From a virus: a DNA stretch of 64,000 nucleotides. Position numbers and translations under genes: made by a program. The stretch spans positions 1 through 64,000 of the IMG/VR virus record IMGVR_UViG_3300005529_000008. One strand, given 5' to 3'. Every line of letters starts with the position of its first letter. Position 1 is the first letter of the stretch. Below, in pieces: positions 56,553-64,000 of this stretch. The notes under the pieces are model-generated. The model had not been told where the DNA came from. It searched no databases and saw nothing but the letters and a program-made list of their open reading frames with translations.

Positions 56553-56757
56553 ATTGTTTCGGAACCCCGAGCCAATTTAACACTTTTCCAAACCAAGTCT
56601 GTTGCTTGCGAAAACACCACATCGGGCCGTTGATGAGTAAATCGTATCGCAAACCGCGTTGTTCTTTTTTGAGCGCCGTGACAAACGCACCTTTTTCTGG
56701 TACAAGATCCTCGGATGAAAAAGATATTCTACCGCGATAATTACGTATCGGAATCAT
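56485..56757 (-). CDS. minus-strand small basic protein
   Basis: A 90-residue protein MIPIRNYRGRISFSSEDLVP, Trp/Arg-rich towards the end. It overlaps the end of the GNAT-like gene by 68 bases. AGGAT lies near the start. Probably a real convergent insert; unknown role. Confidence 0.5.
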   Translation of the reverse strand: MIPIRNYRGRISFSSEDLVPEKGAFVTALKKEQRGLRYDLLINGPMWCFRKQQTWFGKVLNWLGVPKQFKRRWRYRLVPRQKPWKSWPSL

Positions 56758-56792
56758 CCCCGTATCCTACCATACCCACCCACCTCGCGTAA

Positions 56793-56808
56793 ACTATAAT
56801 AAACACAG
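56793..56808 (+). promoter_or_regulatory. late promoter motif
   Basis: AC-TATAATA-AACA-CAG, 13 bases before the internal protein gene; similar to the motif at 46877. Confidence 0.6.
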
Positions 56809-56820
56809 AGGACTTTTTCC

Positions 56821-57702
56821 ATGCCTGTGCCCCTGTACGCTCGTTCTGCCACCTACGATATCGAAACGGGGTGGTTGTTGGATATTGATGAAGTGCCGTG
56901 GGAGGGTGCATGGGAGTTGGAAAAAAAAGGAAGAGAAAGCGAACAGCGCGTAACCGACGCTTCCCTACAAAACGCCGCGAATGATGCGCAGCGGCAGGGT
57001 GAGCAATATGGCGCGGAGAAGGGTGATCTCGCGCAACTTGATACAATTGGCGCGAATGGGTTAGGATTGGGTGCGAGTGGATATCTCGCCAATCAATTAA
57101 ATTCTATCGGGCGATCTTATGGCAATGCGCGCCAGAATGCTGCGCGTATCAACGCCTCTCGCGGGTTAGGCTCAACCCCAGAAGGCGCGTTTCAATCCAG
57201 TTTAAACGGTGCGAACTTGGGACAAGCGGGGGCGGAAAACGAAGCGTATAACAACGCGCAAATGCTCACTCGCGACAATATGCTTCAGGCGCTTGGTGCC
57301 CGTGCCGGATTGCAAAACACATATAATCCAAACGGTGCTTTATCGGTCGGCGCACAATCCGCGTATGATCAAAATCACATGGGTAGTTTGCTTGGCGATA
57401 TTGGTGCGGGATTATCAAGTGCTGCTGGAATTGTCGGGAGCGGGTTTGGTCTTGCAAATCAGGTTAAAGGCGGCGTGTGCTGGATCGCAGAGGCACTGTG
57501 GGGCGTGGATGATTTACGCACTCATATTGTGCGCGGGTGGTTAAATTATTCGCGGTTCGCAAATACTGTGTTGGGTCGCGCAATCCTGGTGCTTTACCGC
57601 ACTTTCGGTCAACGCTTAGCAAAATGCCGCTGGGCGGTGTTGAAATTACGTCCGCTTTTTAACCTCGCGTTACGGCGCGCAACCACGGAGGCGTGGCAAT
57701 GA
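56821..57702 (+). CDS. internal virion protein with CWIA C-terminal domain
   Basis: A 293-residue protein. N-terminus has ETGWLLDIDEVPWEGAWE, like the capsid N-terminal block. The middle is Ala/Gly/Asn/Gln-rich. The C-terminal part CWIAEALWGVDDLRTHIVRG, then LNYSRFANTVLGRAILVLYR, matches a Cys-starting phage domain often found at the end of internal or ejection proteins. Likely ejected with DNA. Confidence 0.65.
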   Translation: MPVPLYARSATYDIETGWLLDIDEVPWEGAWELEKKGRESEQRVTDASLQNAANDAQRQGEQYGAEKGDLAQLDTIGANGLGLGASGYLANQLNSIGRSYGNARQNAARINASRGLGSTPEGAFQSSLNGANLGQAGAENEAYNNAQMLTRDNMLQALGARAGLQNTYNPNGALSVGAQSAYDQNHMGSLLGDIGAGLSSAAGIVGSGFGLANQVKGGVCWIAEALWGVDDLRTHIVRGWLNYSRFANTVLGRAILVLYRTFGQRLAKCRWAVLKLRPLFNLALRRATTEAWQ

Positions 57703-59531
57703 TAGTTGATCCCAGTCTTTTACAGCCGTCGCGCAACCCTCTCACCGCTGCCGCTGGAATTCCCGATGTGTTGGCGAAGTTGCTCGGAGGCGGTACGGGA
57801 GATGGCGCGCAAGGTGATGTGCCGCCACCGGACGTTGTGCCGCGCTTGCCACAACCGAACGCGTCGAATAGCGCTGTTCCGCCTCCATCAATTGTGCCGC
57901 CCCCGTCCGCGCCGAAAGAGGACGACGTAACACCGCCAAAATCCCTTGCAGACTTGGCGCAACGCACGCAGGAGAATGTAAATGCGCCCGTCCCTCCGCC
58001 CGATGTACTAGCGGCGTCAAAAGTGGGCGAGGACGGGAGTGCGGTGCCAAATTTACCCGGAACGGTGCAAACGGCACAGGCGCCTAAACTCGCGCCGCTC
58101 CATCCCTCTCTTCTCTCGCGTATCCTGCCAATTGTAGGCGCAGTGGGCGCGGGTATGGAAGCGGCGGGAAATCGTGGCGAAGCTCCCAACGCCGCACGGT
58201 TACAAGCGACGTTACAAAATCAAGCGCAGCAACGCTTGCAAGCTGAACGACTGCACAATGTCGAAGAACCGGAAGCCGAAGCACGCGCCGCTTTACAACG
58301 CGCACAGGCCCAGTCCACGCAAAATACCGTGCCGGTTGATGTGAACGGGCAACGTTACTACGTGCCACAATCACAACTTTCGAAAATTCTCTCACCACAA
58401 ATCGCGGGGCAGTCGCGGGAGAATGTACAGACATTACGTAATACTGGAAACGTTGATGTACAGAATTTAAAGAACTCGGGTCGGATGAGTATTGAGCAGA
58501 TGAAGGCGTTAATTCAACAAGGAAAAGTTGCTCGCGTTATTCCCGGCAAAGATCCCGAGACTGGCGAGACAACTATGCTCGCCTATAATGCGCAAAATCA
58601 GCTTCTCGGAGCTGCACAGAATTCGCTTGCACCAGCACAGTTTTATAATAAACTCACCTCCACCACCCAATATATGGCCGACGCCGCTGGAAATATCCAA
58701 GCGTTGCCGAAGAATACGGTGTCGGGGGTGCAGTTGCCGGGAAGTGTTGGAGGGATTGGGAGTGTTGTGCCGAATGCGCCGGGTAGTAATGGGGCGCGTC
58801 CACAACATAACACCGGCGCACAGCCTCCACGAGCCAGTGGCGCAACTACCGCCGCACCAATCCAAGCTCGGCCTGTCAATGGCGCAAACGGCCAGCCGAT
58901 GGTTAATGCGGCGAGTACTAAATGGGTTCAGTGGCAAGATCCAGTTTCGGGCCGTAATGTTGCCGGTCCCGCATCTATGGCGCCCCCAAATTCAAATCCC
59001 GCCCAGCTCCCCGCGCAAGAAGTGCGTGATGTGAACAACGCTCGCCATGCGGTAAATTTGATAACAAAAACTGGCGACCTGAATAAGCCCGAAACCCAGG
59101 GAGTGTTACAGCTTCTCGATTCGCTTGATAAAGAAGGTAAGTTGGGGATTGTCGCTTCGCGGTGGAATAAATTTATAACATCGGGCGTCGGCACAAGCCC
59201 CAACGATGATCCGCGTATTATCATGCTCATCAATAAAAATATGTTAGCTGATACTGCAACAATGCTTGCCCATTTTGGGGCAGCCGGCGGTCGATCGCCA
59301 CAAATGTTGCAGCATTTTTTAGATCTTGCGAACGCTGGGAGAATGGATGGAATAACATTGCGCGCCGGTGTGATGGCGATGGCCGATTATATGAAAGACC
59401 GTGCAATGATGCCCGAGGCTACACCACAACGCACCGCGCCGCAACAGAATACTCAACCCACGCATGTCGTAAAAGTAAATGGCGTTCGAACGGGCACAGT
59501 TGTGAATAACGTGTACGTACCGGACAAATAA
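57699..59531 (+). CDS. internal virion protein candidate
   Basis: A 610-residue protein, ATG coupled to the previous stop. Pro/Ala-rich start, helical Gln-rich middle (NQAQQRLQAERLHNVEEPEA), an extended disordered stretch, and a helical end with HFGAAGGRSPQMLQHFLDLA. Typical of ejection proteins; no lytic domain seen. Confidence 0.6.
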   Translation: MIVDPSLLQPSRNPLTAAAGIPDVLAKLLGGGTGDGAQGDVPPPDVVPRLPQPNASNSAVPPPSIVPPPSAPKEDDVTPPKSLADLAQRTQENVNAPVPPPDVLAASKVGEDGSAVPNLPGTVQTAQAPKLAPLHPSLLSRILPIVGAVGAGMEAAGNRGEAPNAARLQATLQNQAQQRLQAERLHNVEEPEAEARAALQRAQAQSTQNTVPVDVNGQRYYVPQSQLSKILSPQIAGQSRENVQTLRNTGNVDVQNLKNSGRMSIEQMKALIQQGKVARVIPGKDPETGETTMLAYNAQNQLLGAAQNSLAPAQFYNKLTSTTQYMADAAGNIQALPKNTVSGVQLPGSVGGIGSVVPNAPGSNGARPQHNTGAQPPRASGATTAAPIQARPVNGANGQPMVNAASTKWVQWQDPVSGRNVAGPASMAPPNSNPAQLPAQEVRDVNNARHAVNLITKTGDLNKPETQGVLQLLDSLDKEGKLGIVASRWNKFITSGVGTSPNDDPRIIMLINKNMLADTATMLAHFGAAGGRSPQMLQHFLDLANAGRMDGITLRAGVMAMADYMKDRAMMPEATPQRTAPQQNTQPTHVVKVNGVRTGTVVNNVYVPDK

Positions 59532-61718
59532 ATGGGACAGAACACACAGCAAATTAAAGGTCTACCAGCGGGCGCGACGGTAGAACCGGTTGGTTCGGCG
59601 GGTGGTAGTACGGGTACGCCACAAATCAGCGGCCTACCTCCCGGCGCGTCCGTGGAAGCTATCCCGCAACTCAATAACGCCGACAAGCCCCTTCGGATGT
59701 TCCGCTCCGATACGGGCGCGGAGCAAGATGTGCCACGCAATCAAGTGGGCGATTTTGCGAAACAGGGATGGCAGGCCGGGAGTGCGCCGCAGAAGTCGGG
59801 TGCGAGTGGTGAAGGCTTTGGAACGTCCTTCGCTCACGCAGCCGGTGTTCCGGCTTCGATAAGCGAAGTTACAGATTCGGTAAAAGATAAATCGGTGCCA
59901 CAACTTCTTGGCGGCGCACTTATGCGTTTCTCCCCCGCTGGAATGGCAGTGCGCGGATATCAGGCCATTTTTAACGCAGATAAAAAACTCGCGACGGGTC
60001 ATCCGTTAGAGGCGGTTGAAGCGACTCCGGGCGGCGGCGCGGTTAAGAAAACGGCAGAACAAGTTGGCGAGGGAAATTATTCTGGCGCAGCGGGAACTTT
60101 ACTCGGCACAGCCGCTCCGCTACTCGCTACGAAAGCTTTGGAACGCGCCGGTGTAGGCTCGGTTGATGAACAAGGAATTAAGATAAACGGAAAAGAGCCT
60201 GTAACGCGAGAAGCCGCGCGAGATAATTTAGTCAAAGCCGTCAACCCCGCCGCGTCCGATATGGGCACGATGAACGCGCATGGAGGCGGGACGGGGTTTA
60301 AAGGTAACTTGGACGCCACGCTCGATCACGTCGTGGATGCAGGACAGAAAGGCGGATTTGCAGATAAAGTTACCGGCGCAAAAACTCCCGGACAGGCTTT
60401 GGAAACCGCTGCAATGGCCCCGGAAGCCGCATATAAAAACCTCCCCTACTTCAAAGAGGTGATGGAACCGAACCTGGCGAAAACCGCCGACGTTACGTTC
60501 AATAACTATCGGGGCGGGAAGACGGGATATAATCAAGCAACCGTGGCGCAACTCAACGACCGGCTCACCGCGATCAATGCGGAGATGTACGGGAAGTATC
60601 AGCAAGGTGGTGCGGGTAGTGCGCGGGCCGATGCGGCGGTGAATGCCGAGCGCGTGCAATCCCTACAACAAGAAGCGGCGGGGATTCGTGATGCTCTTGA
60701 TAAGACCCTTGCGCGAGAGACGGGTGTGCCGATTGACCGTTTAAAAGGGATGCGCCAGCAGTACGGCCAGCTCAAAGATGTCGCGGACACGATGAAGCTG
60801 CGCGCAGCAGAATTACAACACGGCGAGAACGCGACGGCGAACAAGACGCTTTCCGAGCAAGTTCCTTCGCATCTTTCGGTGCCGGCAGTGTTGTTGAAAA
60901 CTGGCGCGAAAGTCGCGGACAAAGTGCGCGGCAACCCGGTCATCAACGGAATTCAAGATGCGTTTAAATATAAACCAACACCTCCCGCGCCGTTCAACGT
61001 AAATCCGCCCCTCGCACCCACTCCATACCAAGCGCCGAATAACTTGCCATTCGGTCGCCCCGGCACGCAGTCATCGCTACCGCCTGAGGTTTTACGCGTG
61101 TTACAACAGGCAGAGGAACAAAACGCGTCGCCTAAAACGATGACGGGTAAACCACTTACGGAACGCGCTCGGCGCGCCGCCAATGCTAATTTAGAAGCCG
61201 AGAGCCGCTTAAAGAACTCTTTGCCTACATCACCACCCAACGCGCCGCAGGTTGAGCCGCTGGCGCCCTCTGTAGCGGGTCCGCAGACCGGCACGTTGCC
61301 GTTGCCGAATAGGGGCGGTACTTTAAATCGGCCCCCGTTACAGCTACCCCCCGGCCCAACCGCGCCACCACAACTTCCCCAAAACGCCTCACCCATCGCG
61401 CTCCCGCCCAGCTCCGTCTCGCAGCTCATGCAGTATATTGAGAGCGGGAGCAAGCCAGTGCCGCGCAGTGAGTTGCCGATTACGACCACACCGTCGAAAC
61501 CGAACGTGGCACGCACTGCTCCACTCGCGCCAAAAAGTACCAGCGGCGCGGTTGAGTCCTCGAATCTACCTACCGTGCGCAATATGACCACCGAGGTGAA
61601 CGTAATCCACCCGGACGGCACGCCCGGTACGGTGCCCTCTGCGATGTTGCCGGAGTATTTGAGCAAAGGTTACAAGCTCGCCGCGCCGTTAGGTCGGGGC
61701 GCGTCGGGAGGGCAGTAA
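59532..61718 (+). CDS. internal virion protein candidate, large
   Basis: A 728-residue protein starting one base after the preceding stop. Early DVPRNQVGDFAKQGWQAG is a short repeated-type motif of ejection proteins; the centre is helical, and the last 250 residues are disordered Pro/Thr/Ser-rich. No transglycosylase motif was found. Probably ejected. Confidence 0.6.
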   Translation: MGQNTQQIKGLPAGATVEPVGSAGGSTGTPQISGLPPGASVEAIPQLNNADKPLRMFRSDTGAEQDVPRNQVGDFAKQGWQAGSAPQKSGASGEGFGTSFAHAAGVPASISEVTDSVKDKSVPQLLGGALMRFSPAGMAVRGYQAIFNADKKLATGHPLEAVEATPGGGAVKKTAEQVGEGNYSGAAGTLLGTAAPLLATKALERAGVGSVDEQGIKINGKEPVTREAARDNLVKAVNPAASDMGTMNAHGGGTGFKGNLDATLDHVVDAGQKGGFADKVTGAKTPGQALETAAMAPEAAYKNLPYFKEVMEPNLAKTADVTFNNYRGGKTGYNQATVAQLNDRLTAINAEMYGKYQQGGAGSARADAAVNAERVQSLQQEAAGIRDALDKTLARETGVPIDRLKGMRQQYGQLKDVADTMKLRAAELQHGENATANKTLSEQVPSHLSVPAVLLKTGAKVADKVRGNPVINGIQDAFKYKPTPPAPFNVNPPLAPTPYQAPNNLPFGRPGTQSSLPPEVLRVLQQAEEQNASPKTMTGKPLTERARRAANANLEAESRLKNSLPTSPPNAPQVEPLAPSVAGPQTGTLPLPNRGGTLNRPPLQLPPGPTAPPQLPQNASPIALPPSSVSQLMQYIESGSKPVPRSELPITTTPSKPNVARTAPLAPKSTSGAVESSNLPTVRNMTTEVNVIHPDGTPGTVPSAMLPEYLSKGYKLAAPLGRGASGGQ

Positions 61719-61719
61719 C

Positions 61720-62214
61720 GTGGCGGGGTATAAGGGAGATCCGCATTTCACACCGACTGGGCCGGTTAAGATGCCGTTTCAAGGCACCCATTTCTCCGAC
61801 CAACCAATATCGGGTGGAGTGTTGCGCGGTTCGATGCGCGGCGCGAGTGGTGCGGAAGAGTCGGCACGGCTTGATGTGCCACCCCAAGCTCCTGCGGGCG
61901 TACATGTGGTGCGCCAGGGACATCTCGCGCATCCGCATTTACGGTTACGGAAATATTCAAGCGGGGTATCGGGGAACAAAGCCATCGCGGATGTGGAAGG
62001 TGCGCAACACGAACTTTGGAACACTTCCGTGCAGCAAGGTCACGCTGCGGCGTTACAGAATGGGCTTGACCCTAAAACGGCGCAACTCTCCGCGCTCAAT
62101 GCCGGTGAGCATGGCATAAAAGCGGCGGGTTATGATGGGATGGAGTTCGGACGTTCGGCTCCCGGATCGGTACTGATGTTCGGAGATGTGGCGGTGGATA
62201 AATCGCATGTTTGA
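61720..62214 (+). CDS. hypothetical protein, ADP-ribosyltransferase-like pattern
   Basis: A 164-residue protein, GTG start one base after the previous stop. MPFQGTHFSDQPISGG and KAAGYDGMEFGRSAPGSV recall the opening and closing strands of ADP-ribosyltransferase-fold proteins packaged by phages, but the catalytic glutamate is not certain. Co-translated with ejection-type proteins. Confidence 0.5.
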   Translation: MAGYKGDPHFTPTGPVKMPFQGTHFSDQPISGGVLRGSMRGASGAEESARLDVPPQAPAGVHVVRQGHLAHPHLRLRKYSSGVSGNKAIADVEGAQHELWNTSVQQGHAAALQNGLDPKTAQLSALNAGEHGIKAAGYDGMEFGRSAPGSVLMFGDVAVDKSHV

Positions 62215-62726
62215 ATTTCTCTCCCCCAACTCTCCCAACCTTCCGTTTTCGTTCTAGCGAATATTTCCAATCGAGGCGTGGGCGATGCAATTTCAATCAA
62301 CTTACGCACGTCCTCCGGCTTTGCACTGTGCTTCCTTCTCGCCCAGGTTCCCCAGCTTCGCAACGAGTGAGATTGGAACGGCGCTTTTCCTCGCAAGCCG
62401 AACAGCAGAAATTCATGTGATACGCGCCAGTAATTTCCCATTCCGATATGCGGTTTGGTCCACACGAAGCAGGATTTGTACGTGAATCCCCACGCTGATA
62501 TCACTTCGAACGCGCGCGGGAGAAAGGCGTTGGTTGTCCACAGATGTAAATGCGCGTTGTCTTCGACCAGTGACGATACGGGCAACGACGCAATTTCCTC
62601 CACCGACATCGTTTCATAGTGATCGGTTGCCGCACCACGCGTCCCATTGTTCCCGTACTGCCACGGCGGGTCAGCATATATTGTGGCGAACTTGCGTCCT
62701 GCGATGAAAGTCAATAAATCGGACAT
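62130..62726 (-). CDS. MT-A70 family DNA adenine methyltransferase
   Basis: A 198-residue enzyme from ATG 62726. Motif FATIYADPPWQYGN (DPPW), then HLHLWTTNAFLPRAFEVISA, GFTYKSCFVWTKPHIGMGNYW, and SHEFLLFGLRG, in the family order. Modifies adenine in phage DNA. Its end overlaps the upstream gene by 85 bases; a late motif of the opposite strand adjoins its start. Confidence 0.88.
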   Translation of the reverse strand: MSDLLTFIAGRKFATIYADPPWQYGNNGTRGAATDHYETMSVEEIASLPVSSLVEDNAHLHLWTTNAFLPRAFEVISAWGFTYKSCFVWTKPHIGMGNYWRVSHEFLLFGLRGKAPFQSHSLRSWGTWARRKHSAKPEDVRKLIEIASPTPRLEIFARTKTEGWESWGREIQTCDLSTATSPNISTDPGAERPNSIPS

Positions 62727-62727
62727 T

Positions 62728-62743
62728 GATAAAATATAACTAG
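62728..62743 (+). promoter_or_regulatory. late promoter motif
   Basis: GA-TAAAATA-TAAC-TAG, 17 bases before the tail-spike gene. Confidence 0.75.
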
Positions 62744-62760
62744 CGAGGACATAAAAGTCA

Positions 62761-64000
62761 ATGAGAATTTTGCGTAATTTTGCGGCGTTTTTGGCGGTTT
62801 TTTGTGGCGTGTGTGCGGCACAATCCACCGTGACCGTGACTGCCAATGTAAAGACAATCTTCGGTGGCAACTCCACCACTCGCGTGAAGGCGTGTTTTAC
62901 CTTGCTCACCAGCGACGGGCAGCAGCCCGCTGATCCACACGTTGTTGGAAGCGGTGTGCTGGTACCGACGCAGACGCAGTGTCTTTCACCGGACGGCAAT
63001 GGTCTCATATCGACCACGCTCATTCCTAACGATCAGATAACGGTTGGGGGTATTACGAATACTACTAACTATAGTCTAACGTGGCTATACAACGGCTCCC
63101 CGGCGCACGGCGCACTTTACAACTTCCTCCTCGCAGACGTGACGGAAGACTTGAACTCGAAATCACCAGTGAATTTATCGGTCTCGCCCAGTGTAACGCC
63201 CACCGATCAAATCTACGCGCGTCTTGACGGCGGGAATCAACCCTTCCTCGGCCCGATTCGAAGTTGTGTGATGAACGGAATGTATGTGGCTGGTTCATCC
63301 TGTTACCCTACTATCCACCAGGCAATCACCGCCGTCTGCACATCTTCTCCCGCAGGTGGCGCGATCTGGATTCCACCTGGTACATACGTTGAGAATTCTT
63401 CATTAAGTGTGGCGAACGGGACGTGGTGTAATTCAGTAGCACTGTTGGGCGCGGGCGCCGGTCAGTGTGATTCCGTTACTCCGCCCGTTACAATCACTAG
63501 CACTATTACTTCAGGCCATTTAATTGATGGGCTAAACGCGAATGACTGGGGCGTGTTTAACGTTTGCTTAAAAAATACTGGCACGGGCAGCACGGGAGCA
63601 GCGATAAACTTCGCTTCCTCACAACGCGCTTCGGTCGGCAACGTCTATGTCTCCGGCCCCTTCGGCCAAGGTGTGCGTTTCTTCTCATCTTCTATCGCCT
63701 CTGCCTCGACGATTTGGAATAATATTAACAACATTCACTGTACAGGCTTAGCGGCGAATGGTACGGGCATTCTAATGGACTCATCCAACGCCAGTGCGAA
63801 AGTTATCAACGGGAATAACATTCTGCAAGATCATTGTACAGGCGGGACGGGCGGCAAGGCATTGTGGCTCACAAACTCCGGCGTTCATAATCAGGTCATC
63901 AACGACAATGTGATTGAGTGTACAGAGTGCTCCGCAACCTCCGGTACCGGCGTGCAAATCGACAACGGTTCCACTAGCCGGTTGACGTTACTCGCGCCGG
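62761..64000 (+). CDS. secreted tail-spike-like beta-helix protein, 3' partial
   Basis: 413 codons open to the window end. Residues 1-20 form a signal peptide (MRILRNFAAFLAVFCGVCAA). About residues 185-215 show the pectate-lyase-type entry (CYPTIHQAITAVCTSSPAGG, then IWIPPGTYVE), followed by repeating rungs (NWGVFNVCLKN, SVGNVYVSGPFGQGVRFF, NNINNIHCTGLAANGTGILM) of a right-handed beta helix. Such proteins bind or cut surface polysaccharide. A signal peptide and many cysteines are unusual for a spike, suggesting export and disulphides. Confidence 0.75.
   Translation, partial: MRILRNFAAFLAVFCGVCAAQSTVTVTANVKTIFGGNSTTRVKACFTLLTSDGQQPADPHVVGSGVLVPTQTQCLSPDGNGLISTTLIPNDQITVGGITNTTNYSLTWLYNGSPAHGALYNFLLADVTEDLNSKSPVNLSVSPSVTPTDQIYARLDGGNQPFLGPIRSCVMNGMYVAGSSCYPTIHQAITAVCTSSPAGGAIWIPPGTYVENSSLSVANGTWCNSVALLGAGAGQCDSVTPPVTITSTITSGHLIDGLNANDWGVFNVCLKNTGTGSTGAAINFASSQRASVGNVYVSGPFGQGVRFFSSSIASASTIWNNINNIHCTGLAANGTGILMDSSNASAKVINGNNILQDHCTGGTGGKALWLTNSGVHNQVINDNVIECTECSATSGTGVQIDNGSTSRLTLLAP

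Noticed and set aside
60953-61666. 237-codon minus-strand frame under the large internal protein
   Set aside because: Antisense of a Pro/Thr-rich region, which leaves long open frames by composition alone.
1-64000. Integrase, excisionase, CI-type repressor or attachment site
   Set aside because: None recognised on either strand.

Overview
The window is 64 kb of a tailed double-stranded DNA phage genome. Both ends cut through structural genes: the first reading frame is open to base 1 and the last to base 64000. There is no ribosomal RNA and no bacterial housekeeping gene. Genes are densely packed, often with ATGA or GTGA stop-start overlaps. The large portal, TerL, HK97-like capsid protein, flat tail-nozzle type protein and big glycine/alanine/proline-rich internal-protein candidates, with no tape measure, sheath or tail tube, suggest a podovirus-like virion (inference). 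No integrase or repressor of a known family is recognised, so a lytic lifestyle is more likely. A phage-encoded outer-membrane beta-barrel protein and several Sec signal peptides point to a Gram-negative host; the host phylum cannot be read from the sequence.

Layout. 1-2384 (+): end of a tail/receptor-type protein, two small genes (one holin-like) and a secreted beta-barrel protein, facing a minus-strand terminator at 2433-2459. 2500-32983 (-): about 65 early/middle genes. The left half holds nucleotide metabolism and replication: dNMP kinase, HD hydrolase, metallophosphatase, JAB protease, an intein-bearing family A DNA polymerase, an ECF sigma factor, MazG-like protein, uracil-DNA glycosylase, a Sak4-like ATPase with a degenerate P-loop, a Cas4/RecB-like nuclease and an AAA ATPase. 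The right half is a long run of small, often zinc-ribbon, phage-specific proteins. 32984-34120 is a 1.1 kb non-coding hub between divergent transcription units. 34121-37752 (+): HNH protein, a cytosine methyltransferase with a long second gene in another frame, and MazG. 37798-38220: a large structured RNA candidate with an embedded tRNA-like domain. 38270-64000 (+): virion genes (TerL, portal, scaffold, capsid, adaptor, nozzle, internal proteins, tail spike), interrupted by five minus-strand insert genes including dCMP deaminase and two adenine methyltransferases.

Regulation visible in sequence. (1) Early genes have sigma-70 type promoters (TTGACA, 16-18 bp, TANNNT). (2) Late plus-strand genes share a different element, TAWAATA-N4-YAG, at eleven places, without a -35 box; a phage sigma factor in the polymerase operon is a candidate reader. 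(3) A 15-bp palindrome, TTGTCAANTTGACAA, occurs eight times at 5' ends of genes or next to promoters and looks like the operator of one regulator. (4) Two homologous 120-124 bp inverted-repeat elements flank the block of small genes. (5) Several starts sit 6-7 bases after a -10 box, so leaderless mRNAs are predicted.

Three genes appear split by single-base frameshifts, which could be biological or assembly errors. Everything here was read by eye; no homology search was run and family names rest on recognised motifs.
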